Shown here piece by piece: positions 36,531 to 47,933 of a DNA stretch of 64,000 nt. Below the pieces are notes generated by a model. That model ran no database searches, had not been told where the DNA came from, and worked only from the letters and a program-made list of their open reading frames with translations. Source of the DNA: Delphinapterus leucas (lineage: Eukaryota; Chordata; Mammalia; Artiodactyla; Monodontidae); the NCBI RefSeq assembly GCF_002288925.2, contig NW_022098031.1:10445251-10509250 (forward strand), in the 5' to 3' direction. Position numbers and translations under genes: made by a program. Numbering within the stretch: the stretch's first letter is position 1; every line of letters starts with the position of its first letter.

Positions 36531-39352
36531 ACTAGAGCAACACATTGCTTGTGATGATGATGGAATCCTCGGCAGGGTGTGGAAGGCTCTTCTGCGTTGC
36601 CCGGGTTAGTTATTTTTCTCCATTGAGAACGGCTTGGGGGAGAAAGGTATCAGGAATTAGGGCGACAGTTATGCTACCACATGAAGCCAAAGTGGAGGAT
36701 GTGTGTTTGTGTTGAAGAGGTTTGCATCGTGGGTCTGCTGCATAATTGCATAATTGCTGGATTTTCTGCATGCTTCACACCAAAGCTTCCCACCTGCTGA
36801 AAAGAGATGGAGACGGTTGAGGTAGGGAAAAGTCAGAAGCAGAGGGGTACAGGGCTGAGAGCAAGGAAAATTAGGAGCTTCCCTTGGCCACACATCCCTA
36901 CCATGGCTACTCCTTCCCCCTTTCATATTTGACTCCCAACCTCTTCACCCCCGTGACACAAGTACACAAAGATTATTTTTGAATTGGCAGAGCTGCATCT
37001 AACTGGCTGAGACATTTATGGGGTAGGTTGATGGGGGAGATTACGAAATGTCATCTTTCTTTTTCACCAGCATCTTAATAATTTTTATTAAGCTTATTAT
37101 TGGGTCTTTCTCCTTTTTCATTATGTCACCAGACTTTGTATTCTGGTATGTCTCTACTTGACTTTTCTCATGAGGCACATTTCTACTTTTACTGTACTTC
37201 TACCTATATCAACTTTTAGTGTATACTCTGTCCTTTTCTAAGATTCCTCCTTCAGAAGCATCAGCATGGGAGTGCAACTGAACACGAAATACACTCCATG
37301 AACTGCACTGCTATCTTCGGAATTTCAGTCTAGCTGGAAAGGTTATTTACTGAGCCCTGAATTAAGGTGGGCTCTGAAGTATCCTGCTGAAATAACATTG
37401 CCAGTGAAGGAGCTTTGTCAACTGTTAAATAACATACAAGTTACAGCCTAACCATTGTTATTTATTAATTTAAAGTGCTTACTAGTCCATTTAACTAGGT
37501 TTTATAAAGAATATTCATACATCTACCTATCCCTATAATCAGATGTGCACAGCTTACTTAAAAAAACATATGTATATATTAACACATCAACCCTACCCCC
37601 TGTGGTTTAAGACAGGGTTTTTTGTTTTGTTTTTGTTTCCTAGTTTAATAATGAAACCCTATTTCAAAACACTGATACAGTGTGGTTACTGTTACTTGAT
37701 AGAGAGGTTCTCTCCTTATTGGTGCCCAATAGGAAGCCAAAGAGTATCTTTGATTGTGAGTAATGGAAGCAAACATCTTTTTACCGCTATTGCTCTGGTT
37801 TAAGAAAATCACTGATGTTTGTCAAGCTGCATCACATTCACTGGGTCAGTGTCACCACTTGCTAAGATGGTCTCTGAGATTTCCAGATGGGTCAAAGTCT
37901 CTGGCCTACCTTGTCTGGGAACGAAAGGCCTCCTGCTCTAATGGAAAGACTAGGCCTAGACGGCAGGAGCCTGGGTAAGGCCTAAGCTGTTCTGTCATCT
38001 GCCCCTGTGTGAAACTTTGCAAGCCACTTGTCTCGACTGGTTTTAGTCAACTGATAGCTGGGAGTAATAGCATATGCCTTTTCTTACCCCAGCTTGTTCT
38101 AAGGCTCCGATGGGGTCATTCTTTCAATTAAATCTCACGGCCAACCTCAATCTAAACTCAGGTCCTTTGGTGCTGTGTTGTCATGCTTAGAGGGTTGACT
38201 AGGCTCCTGTTGGGATGACGGTAAGGCAGACATTAAGTTGAGTGTGAATTCTAGGGATCTGGAATGTCCTGCTTGTTCCCTCTCTGGGGAGAAGCAAAGA
38301 TGAGCAAGACGTGATATTACCTGCTGCTGTTCTCTCCCTTGAACTCCTCAGAGCAGATCTGAACCCAGAGGTTTGGGGGATGGCCCACAGCATCCAGAAA
38401 CCTAAGCAACCTGGACCTGAGAGAATCTGGTATGTGTTGAGTTCCAGAAGCCTGTGAGACACAGATACGCATCTGTTATCAGATCCAAAGTCAGTGGCAG
38501 CTATAATCATTAGGTGGGGACATGGGAGTGAACAGTCTCCCGAGTACCACCGGCTCAGACTCTGCGCTGTGGCCAGTCCTTGCCCAGCACGGGCTTTTCA
38601 TCCACAGAGCTTGATACATCCCCAAGGGAAGGAGAGCTTTACATTTCTGCCCCTCATTTCCAGATGTGGCCACAAAATTTAAGTCTCAGATTTTATTCTC
38701 CTTTGCTTATTATCTGAGCTTTTTTCAAAATTTTGCTTTTTGTTCTCCTGATGTCATAGTGCTGGCTGTCTCTGCATCTCTTTGGATCTTCTGGTCTTTT
38801 TTCAATTTTTGATTTCAGCATATAGAAATAAATAATCTCTTCTGGTAAAACAGTCACTTCCTTCTAAGTGAAAAGTTTGGTGGTGCCTGGACAGAATATT
38901 GAAAAGACGTATAAGATCAAAGGCAGCTTATATTTGGCAGGTGCTATGGGGTTTTCCTCTAATAGAAATTCTGTATTTAAGAATGGTCTGTGTTTGTTCA
39001 GTAACAGAGTGATATTCAGATATTCCCAGATTGAACAATTGTCTCTAGGTTTGGCTAAGGGTCATACAGAAATGAATCTTTTAATCTTTAGAGGACATTG
39101 AATGAGAGTCAAAACTGGAATATGAAGACTTTTGGCAATCGACCTGAATCCAAATTACTCTTCCTTTTCCCATGTTTGAGGATAGTCAGACTACCAGTCC
39201 CTGGAAATCTTTGTTTAGTTTGACACATGATATAGGGGTGTTGTGTGGGTACCTAAGGCCATCCAAAAACACTGTTCATAGACTGTCAAAAAAATTCAAA
39301 TCTGTTCTGTTAAAGTGTAACAACCAATTCCAGCCAAGAAGGAATTTGCAGA

Positions 39353-40848
39353 TTTTTTTTAATTTGAAGTATAGTTGTTTTATAAGTTGTCTTAATTTCT
39401 GCTGTATAGCTATAAATATATATAGCTGAATATATATGCATATTCTTTTTCATGTTCTTTTCCATTATGGTTTATCACAGGATATTGAATATAGTTCCCT
39501 GTGCTATACAGTAGCACCTTGTTGTTTATCCATTCTATACATAATAGTTTGCGTCTGCTAATCCCAAACTTCCAATCCATCCCTCTCCCACCCCCTCCCC
39601 CTTGGCAAACACAGTCTCTTTTCTATGTCTGTGAGTCTGTTTCTGTTTCGTAGATATGTTCATTTGTGGCATATTTTAGATTCTACATATAGTGATCACA
39701 TGGTATTTGTCTCTCTCTTTCTGACTTCACTTCATATGATAACCTCAAGGTACATCCACGTTGCTGCAAATGGCATTATTTCATTCTTTTTTATGGCTGA
39801 GTAGTATTCCATTGTATGTATGTACCACATCTTCTTTATCCATTCATCTGTCGATGGACATTTTAGGTTGTTTCCATGTCTTGGCCTTTGTGAACAGTGC
39901 TGCTATGAACATAGGGGTGCATGGATCTTTTTGAATTATAGTTTTGTCTGGATATATGCCCTGGAGTGGGATTGCTCGATAATATGGTAATTCTATTTTT
40001 AGTTTTTTGAGGGACCTCCATCGTGTTTTCGATAGTGGCTGCACCAACTTACATTCCCACCAACAGTGTAGGAGGGTTCCATTTTCTCCACACCCTCTCC
40101 AGCACTTGTTATTTGTGGACTTTTTGATGATGTCCATTCTGACTAGTGTGAGGCAATACCTCATTGTAGTTTTGATTTCCATTTCTCTAATAATTAGCCA
40201 TGTTGAGTATCTTTTCATGTGCCTGTTGGCCATCTGTATGTGTTCTTTGGAGAACTGTCTATTTACGTTGTCTGCCCATTTTTCAATTGGGTTTTTTCTT
40301 TTAATTGAATTGTATGAGCTGTTTGTATATTTTGGAGATTAATCCCTTGTCAGTCGCATAGTTTGTAAATATTTTCTCTCAGTCCGTAGGTTGTCTTTTC
40401 ATTTTGTTTCTGGTTTCCTTTGCTGAGCAAAAGCTTATAAATTTGATTAGGTCCTGTTTGTTTATTTTTGTTTTTATTTCTATTGCCTTGGGAGACTGAC
40501 CTATGAAAACATCGCTTCAATTTACGTCAGAGAATGTTTTGCCTATGTTCTCTTCTAGGAGTTTTATGGTGTCGTGTCTTATATTTAAGTCTTTAAGCCA
40601 TTTTGAGTTTATTTTTGTGTATGGTGTAACAGTGTATTCTAACTTCATTGGTTTACGTGCAGCAGTCCAGCTTTCCCAATACCACTTGCTGAAGGGACTG
40701 TCTTTTGTCCATTGTATATTCTTGCCTCCTTTGTCAAAGATTAATTGACCATAGGTGTGTGGGTTTATTTCTGGGCTCTCTATTCTCGTCCGTTGATCCG
40801 TATGTCTGTTTTTGTGCCAGTACCATGCTGTTTTGATTACTGTTTGCT
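39353..40848 (-). mobile_element. 5'-truncated antisense L1
   Basis: T run, reverse 3' UTR (ccctgtgctatacagtagca), then ORF2 C-terminal coding remnants in reverse (CWWEC in the frame 39844-40233). Frames are broken. The 5' break is near gattactg/tttgctaaat. No convincing duplication beyond about 5 bp. Confidence 0.85.
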
Positions 40849-41274
40849 AAATTTTTTTTCTTGGTGTCTTCTGCCTTAGCATCCTGAATCTTTGGTGTAA
40901 AGTCAATTTCAAAGATAGCTTAATTTTTTATGAGTTTGGGTTGGTTTTGTTTGATTTTGTTGGTTTTGAAGACGACAATGAAAAATAGAAAAGATGCCAA
41001 CACACATACTGCCAGTACTACAAGCTATCTTCCTCAAATGCACAGACTTTCAAAGTGGCAGGAAGACTATAAGCTAGTTCAGAGACCTAAAAAAGGAAGA
41101 AATAAGCATAGCTTCCTCCTTCACATATCCTTGCTCTTGCGGAACAAAGATGAACTGAGACCCCAGCAACTTATCCAGTATTTCTGTGTCAACTTCAAAC
41201 TTATATAGTTAGTCTTTCTTTTCCTTGTATCATTTTTCTTATCCAAATAAGAAGAAAGAGAAGGATTAAGAAAG

Positions 41275-41410
41275 GATTAATATTTGTTGAGCCTCCTGTT
41301 CTGTTACTTGTGTTTGATCTTCACAACAATCCTGGAAGGTATACATATTATCCCCATATTATAGGTGATGAAATTGAGGCTTGGGAATGTTTAGTGACTT
41401 GGGAGCTGGG
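41275..41410. repeat. MIR-family fragment
   Basis: cttcacaacaatcctggaag, tatccccatattataggtga and gaaattgaggcttggg match the MIR-family core in diverged form. Confidence 0.65.
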
Positions 41411-43752
41411 ATTCTAATGTGTTGCTGCAAATGGCATTATTTCATTCTTTTTTAATGGCTGAGTAACATTCCATTGTATATATGTACCACATCTTCTTTA
41501 TCTATTCCTCTGCTGATGGACATTTAGGTTGCTTCCATATGTTGGCTATTGTCAACAGTGCTGCAGTGAACATTGGGGTGCATGTGTCTTTTTGAATTAT
41601 GGCCTTCTCTGGGTATATGCCCAGGAGTGGGATTGTTGGATCATATGGTAGTTCTATTTTTAGTTTTTTAAGGAACCTCCATACTGTTTTCCATAGTGGC
41701 TGCACCAATTAACATTCCCACCAACAGTGTAGGAGGGTTCCCTTCTCTCCATACCCTCTCCAGCACTTGTTTGTAGACTTCTTGATGATGGCCGTTCTGA
41801 CTGGTGTGAGGTGATACCTTATTGTAGCTTTGATTTGCATTTCTCTAATTTTTAGTGACACTGCGCATCTTTTCATGTGCCTCTTGTCCATCTGTATGTC
41901 TTTTAGGAGAAATGTCTATTTAGGTCTTCTGCCCATTTTTTGACTGGGTTGTTTTTTTGATATTGAGCCTATGAGCTGTTTGTAAATTTTGGAGATTAAC
42001 TCCTTGTCAGTCGCATTGTTTGCAAATATTTTCTCCCATTCTGTGGGTCGTCTTCGTTTTCTTTATGGTTTCCTTTGCTGTGCAAAGGCTTCTGAGTTTC
42101 ATTAGGTCCCATTTGTTTATTTTTGTTTTTATTTCCATTACTCTAGGAGACGTATGCAAAAAGATATTGCTGCAATTTATGCCAAAGAGTGTTCTGCCTG
42201 TTTTCCTCTAAGAGTGTTCTAGTATCCGATCTTACATTTAGGTCCATAATCCATTTTGAGTTAATTTTTATGTATGGAGTTAAAGAATGTTCTAATTTCA
42301 TTTTTTTACATGTAGCTGTCCAGTTTTCCCAGCACCATTTACTGAAGAGACTGTCTTTTCTCCATTGTATAGTCTTGACTCCTTTGTTGTAGATTGTGAC
42401 CATAGGTGTGTGGGTTTATTTCTGGGCTTTCTATCCTATTCCATTGATCTATATTTCTGTTTTTGTTCCAGTACCATACTGTTCTGATGACTGTAGCTTT
42501 GTAGTATAGTCTGAAGTTAGGGAGCCTGATTCCTCCATCTCCATTTTTCTTTCTGAAGATTGCTTTGGCTATTCAAGGTCTTTTGTGTCTGCATACAAAT
42601 TTTAAGATTTTTTGTTCTAATTCTATGGAAAATGCCATTGGTAATTTGATAGGGATTGCATTTGTAGATTGCCTTGGGCAGTATAGTCATTGTGACAATA
42701 TGATAATATTTTGACAATTTTCACAATATTTTTTCCAATCCAAGAACACGGTATATCTTTCCATCTGTTTGTGTCATCTTCAGTTTCTTTCATCAGCATC
42801 TTATAGTTTTCTGAATACAGATCTTTTGCCTCCTTAGGTAGGTTTATTCCTAGGTATTTTACTCTTTTTGATGTGATGGTAAATGGGATTGTTTCTTTAA
42901 TTTCTCTTTCTGATCTTTCATTGCTAGTGTATAGAAATGCAACAGACTTCTGTATTTATTTGGTATCCTGCAACTTTACCGAATTCATTGATGAGCTCTA
43001 GTAGTTTTCTGGTAGCATGTTTAGGATTTTCTATGTATAGTATCATGTCGTCTGCAGTGACAGTTTTACTTCTTCTTTCTCAGTTTGGATTCCTTTTACT
43101 TCTTTTTCTTCTCTGCCATGGCTAGGACTTCCAACACTATGTTGAATAAAAGTGGCAAGAGTGGACATCCTCGTCTTGTTCCTGATCTTACAGGAAATGC
43201 TTTCAGCTTTTCACCGTTGAGTATGATGTTAGCTGTAGGCTTGTTATATATGGCCCTTATTATGTTGAGGTAGATTCCCTCTATGCACACTTTTGGAAGA
43301 GTTTTTATCATAAATGGATATTGAATTTTGTCAAAAGCTTTCTCTACATCTATTGAGATGATCATATGGTTTTTATTCTTCGATTTGTTGACATGGCGTA
43401 TCACTGATTGATTTGTAGATACTGAAAAATCCTTGTATCCCTGGGATGAATCCCACTTGATCATGGTTTATGATCCTTTTCATGTACTGACAGATTCAGT
43501 TTTCTAGTATTTTGTTGAGGATTTCTGCATCCGTGTTCATCCGTGATATTGGCCTGTAATTTTCTTTTTTGTGGTATCTTTATCTGGTTTTGGTATCAGG
43601 GTGATGGTGGCCTCATAGAATGAGTTGGGAAGTGTTCCTTCCTCTGCAATTTTTTGGAAGACTTTGAGAAGGACTGGTGTTAGCTCTTGTCTAATTGTTG
43701 GATAGAATTCACCCGTGGAGCCATCTGGTCCTGGACTTTTGTTTGTTGGGAG

Positions 43753-43961
43753 GTTTTTTTTTTTTTTTGCGTTTTGCGGGCCTCTCACTGTCGTGGCCCC
43801 TCCCGTTGCGGAGCACAGGCTCCAGACGCGCAGGCTCAGCGGCCGTGGCTCACGGGCCCAGCCCCTCTGCGGCATGCGGGATCCTCCCGGACCGGGACAC
43901 AAACCCACGTCCCCTGCATCGGCAGCCAGACTCCCAACCGCCGTGCCACCAGGGAAGCCCC
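43753..43961 (-). mobile_element. CHR-type SINE, short form, nested in L1
   Basis: T run, short-form body, end ccaccagggaagccc. Duplication tgttgggag at 43744-43752 and 43962-43970 within L1 ORF2. Confidence 0.95.
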
Positions 43962-44592
43962 TGTTGGGAGTTTTTAAATCACAGTTATAATTTCAGTACT
44001 TGTGATTGGTCTGTTCATATTTTCTAATTCTTTCTGGTTCAGTTTTGGAAGGTTATACCTTTCTAAGAATTTGTCCATTTCTTCTATTTTCTTATCCATT
44101 TTATTGACATATGGTTGCTTGTAGTAGTCTCTTATGATCCTTTGTATTTCTGTGGTGTCCATTGTAACTTTTTTCATTTCTAATTTTATTGATTTGAGCC
44201 CTCTCTCTGTTCTGCTTGATGAGTCTGGCTAAAGGTTTGTCAATTTTGTTTATCTTTTCAAAGAACCAGTTTTTAGTTTCATTCATCTTTTCTATTGTTT
44301 TCTTTGTCTCTATTTCATTTATTTCTGCTCTGATCTTTATGATTTCTTTCCTTCTAAGTTTGGATTTTGTTTGTTCTTCTTTCTCTGTTTGCTTCAGGTG
44401 TAAGGTTAGGTTATTTGAGATTTTTCTTGTTTCCTAAGATTGTATTGCTATAAACTTCCCTCTTAAAACTGCTTTTGCTGTGTCGTGTAGGTTTTGGATT
44501 GTCATATTTTCATTTTCATTTGTCTCTAGTTATTTTTTTACTTCCTTGGATTTCTTCAATGCCCCATTGGTTGTTTAGTAGCATTTGTTTAG

Positions 44593-44601
44593 CCCCCACG
44601 T
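44593..44601. repeat. Target-site duplication, 3' side of the 9.2-kb L1 insertion
   Basis: cccccacgt, followed by g and ten T. The same 9 bp plus T run recurs at 53763-53776. Together they bracket 44602-53762. Confidence 0.75.
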
Positions 44602-44639
44602 GTTTTTTTTTTAAAGGATTATATCATATAGACTATATT

Positions 44640-46540
44640 TTCTGCTCAAAATGCAGTTAAACTAGAAATAAATAACAAATATGCAATATATATTTGGAAA
44701 TTATGAAACATAATTCTAAGTAACTCACAAGTCAAAGAAGAAATAATGGAAATTAGAAAATATTTAAATCTTAATGATAATGAAAAATACTGCCTATCCA
44801 AATTTGTGGGATTTAGTTAAAACAATGTGTAGAGGGAAATTTATAGCATTTAAATGCTTATGTCAGGGTAGAAGGGCTGGTGATTAATGAATATATTATA
44901 ATAGTCTCTACTGTTGCAAGATGAATTACACCAAAAGCTAATGGTGTAGAACAACAATAAATATCTATCTTCTCTCATAGTTTTTGTGGGTCAGGATTTC
45001 AAAAGCATGGCTACATGGTTCTGGCTTGAGGTGTCTCGTGAGGTTGCAGTCCCATCATCTAAAGGCTTGAATGAAAGAGAAGCATCCACTTCCAAGGTTG
45101 TTAGCTGGCAAGCTGGTGCTGGCTGTTGGCAGGGAGACCTCAGTTTCTCTCCACCTGGCCCTTCACAGAGGGCTGCTTATATGTTCTCATTAGATGGTGG
45201 CTAGGTTCTCCCAAGTGGGTGATCCGAAAGAGGAAAAGCCAGGCAGAAGCTATTCTTTTTGTGACCTATTCTTGGAAGCCACATACCATCATTTTTGCCA
45301 CATTCTATTTGTGAGAAGTGAGTCACTAAGTCTTGTTCACAAGAGGAGGAAAATCAGGTCCCATTTTTTTTTTTAAGGAAAGGGTGTCAAAGCATTTTAA
45401 AACAATCACAATGAGCTGAGCACCTATTCATTGTAGAGGTGAGAAAAAAACTCTAGCAAAATACGCCCAAGGAAACAGAAAAAAGGCAATTTTAAATGAC
45501 AACGTCAGAAATTAACAAAATAGAAAACAGATACACAATAATCTGCGAAGTCCAAATTTGGTTTTTTGAAAAAGCTGACAAAATTGACAAACTTCTAGTG
45601 AGAATGAAGAAAAAAAGAGAGGAGGTACAAATAAACAACATGAGAAATAAGGAACAAGTACAGATGCTACAGAGAATAACGGGGGCACTGTGAGTATATT
45701 CTTTAAAAACAAGAGGATATTATACATAACTTTATGCCACTAATTTTTTAAAATCATAAAAATTGATACATTTCTAGAAAACTGTAACCTACTAAAACAG
45801 ACTTAAGAAACAGAAAAACTGAATAATCCTATAACAATTTAAAAATCTGTCAGTAGTTTAAAATCCTCCCTCAAAAAAGAAGGTCTTACAGGTAAGCTCT
45901 ACCAAGTGGAAAAATACACTAGTAATTCCAGTCTTAAACAAACTATTCCAGATTACATAAAAGGGAAAAGAAGAGGTAGGAACACTCTGTAAGTCCTTTT
46001 CTGGAGCAAGAATAACCTTGATAGCAAAATCTAAACATGTCATTGCAAAATAGGAAAATTACAGGTCAAATACACGATGTGAACATTCCTTAAGACATTA
46101 GCAAATCAAATCAAAAGTAAATTTCTATAAACGAGCAGCAAACAGAAAGTGTTCACAGCAGCACTGCTAACAATAAATAATGGAAACAACCCAAATGCCT
46201 ATCAACAGTAAAATAGATACTAGAAATTATAGCATATTAACATAATGGAATGTATTCAGCAATGAAAATCAATGAAATACAGCTACAAGCAGTAACACAG
46301 GTGAATCACTGGAATATAATATTGAAAAAAAGAAGCCATGAAAGAAGATGTAATAAAATTCCATAGGATTAAGTCTAAAAACATGCAAAATGATTAAACA
46401 CATGATAAAACTACAAAATCCAGGATGGTGCTCTCTCAAAGGGAAAAGAAGTTAATAGGATCAGGGAGAGGCACATAAGAAATAACAGAGGTAACAGTAA
46501 TGTTCTTTATATCTTCTGTAAGCTTCATAAGCTTTCTTTT
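44640..46540 (+). mobile_element. Ancient L1 remnants, sense orientation, interrupted
   Basis: An ORF2 fragment (frame 45496-45693 includes a WFFEKADKIDK stretch) and later 3'-end sequence (aacccaaatgcctatcaaca, ggaatgtattcagcaatgaa), with the reverse transcriptase part missing between them. Another repeat interrupts it at about 44890-45420. Confidence 0.65.
44890..45420. repeat. Unnamed old interspersed repeat
   Basis: ctaatggtgtagaacaacaa, tctctcatagtttttgtggg and aggttgcagtcccatcatct look like a mammalian interspersed repeat related to the one at 30530-31000. I cannot name the family. Confidence 0.4.
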
Positions 46541-46544
46541 ATAG

Positions 46545-47394
46545 CTACTCAATATTTAATTTAAAAGCCTCAAAACAACTAACAGAATGAACAATAGCTC
46601 CTGGTATGGTCTCTTCCACCTCATATGCTCTAAATTTCTTTACAGCATAGGAAGGAGTACTGCAGCTCACCATTCTATAACAATAGGTGAGAATTTTCTC
46701 CAAGCTCTCCTGAATGTTGATTTTTAAAAGAAATTTGGAATATATGCCAAATAGAACTCTTTCATAATTTTGATTATCTAGCCACATATTAAAACAACCA
46801 TACCATTTGCTCTGTCATTTTAATAAGTATGTTTCTGTCTTAACCATATTCCAGCTACAAGTAAAAAAACTGGAAAGCTATTCAAGCTTTCAGTCATAAT
46901 AATGTCAAAAACTGTTCTGTGGTTTTTGAATTTACCCATTCCAAATAGAACAGACAAAAAATTTTTGTTTGAATTCACTTTAACTCTCTGGTTGTTTAAT
47001 CTTTTCTATTATTGTTGCAATTTGTCACCCTTAACTACCATAATACACGATTTTTAGAGCTTCATACCAAAATAACTACTTGGTTCCTTGAAAATGGAGG
47101 GGGAAGGTGGGCAGGAATCCGTGGTTTCACTGAAACTATAGCATGTGTTTGACAGGCCAAAGGAAATATTCAGGAGTAGTTCCATGGCAACATAGCTTTA
47201 GACAACAAATGAACCAAAGACTGTATATGTACTGGTGGTGATAAATGCTAAATGGCTGAGAAGAGTTCTATTTTTTCTGGTCTCTGATGGAGACCTGTTC
47301 TTTCAGGTCCAACTCTTAGACTGTTTGAGAGCTTCAAGTAATTTAAGTAAATCCAAAAGTATAAACAATATGAATAAAACATGTTTAAACCTAT
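46545..47394. other. Unrecognised sequence within the transduced flank
   Basis: AT-rich, without a repeat or coding signature that I recognise. It is the best unique probe for finding the L1 source locus. Confidence 0.5.
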
Positions 47395-47880
47395 TATTTC
47401 AGCTTTATTGAGGTACAATTGACATAAAATTACAAGACGTTTAAAATGTACATTGTGGTGATTTGATGTATGTGTACATTGTGAAAGGATTCCACCCATC
47501 TCATTAATTAACACATCCATCACCTCACGTATTTATCCTTTCTGGGGGGAGGTAAGAGCGTTTAAGTTCTACTCTTTCAGCAAATTTCAATTATATAATA
47601 CACTGTTATCACTACAGTCACCATGTTCTTCGTTAGATCCTCAGACCTTATTCATCTTATAACTGAAACTTTGTACCCTATGACCAACCTCTCTTTATTT
47701 CCCCCACATCCCGCCCTGGCAACCACTTTTCTGCTTTGCTTCTAGCCTTTGGCTTTTTTTTTTTTTTTTTTTAAGATTTCATGTATAAGTGATTCTATGC
47801 AGTATTTGTCTTCCTCTGCCTGGCTTATTTGAGATTAATTACATTTAAAAAGTATTCCAACCCATGTCCTCAAAAGCTGT
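47395..47880 (-). mobile_element. Ancient L1 3' UTR fragment
   Basis: cagctttattgaggtacaat, tgacataaaatt and the later catgtataagtgattctatg are reverse forms of the common L1M 3' UTR. Confidence 0.75.
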
Positions 47881-47933
47881 ATAATCTTCCTTTACAAACC
47901 AGAGTTTTTATTTAAATTGTAAAAAAATATATA

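Larger units (their letters stand above)
41421..44601 (-). mobile_element. Older full-length antisense L1, 3' half (split copy)
   Basis: Reverse-strand ORF2 from partway into the 3' UTR up to the endonuclease domain. Frames are broken into many pieces. At 44601 the homology stops and resumes at 53763 at exactly the adjacent L1 position, as aligning both sides with 12450-12510 shows. A SINE (43753-43961) is nested. The terminal ~350-400 bp of 3' UTR and tail are missing, so its low end is not a normal insertion end. Confidence 0.9.
44602..47933 (-). mobile_element. Probable 3'-transduced flank of the L1 at 47934-53748
   Basis: 3.3 kb that is not part of the L1 body but lies inside the duplicated target. 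On the - strand it is downstream of the L1 3' end and finishes in a run of ten A (T at 44603-44612), with the variant hexamer AATATA 22-27 nt before the run (44634-44639). It contains older L1 pieces (44640-46540 in + orientation, 47395-47880 in -), an unnamed repeat and unrecognised sequence. The inference is that an L1 transcript read past its own end. Confidence 0.6.
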
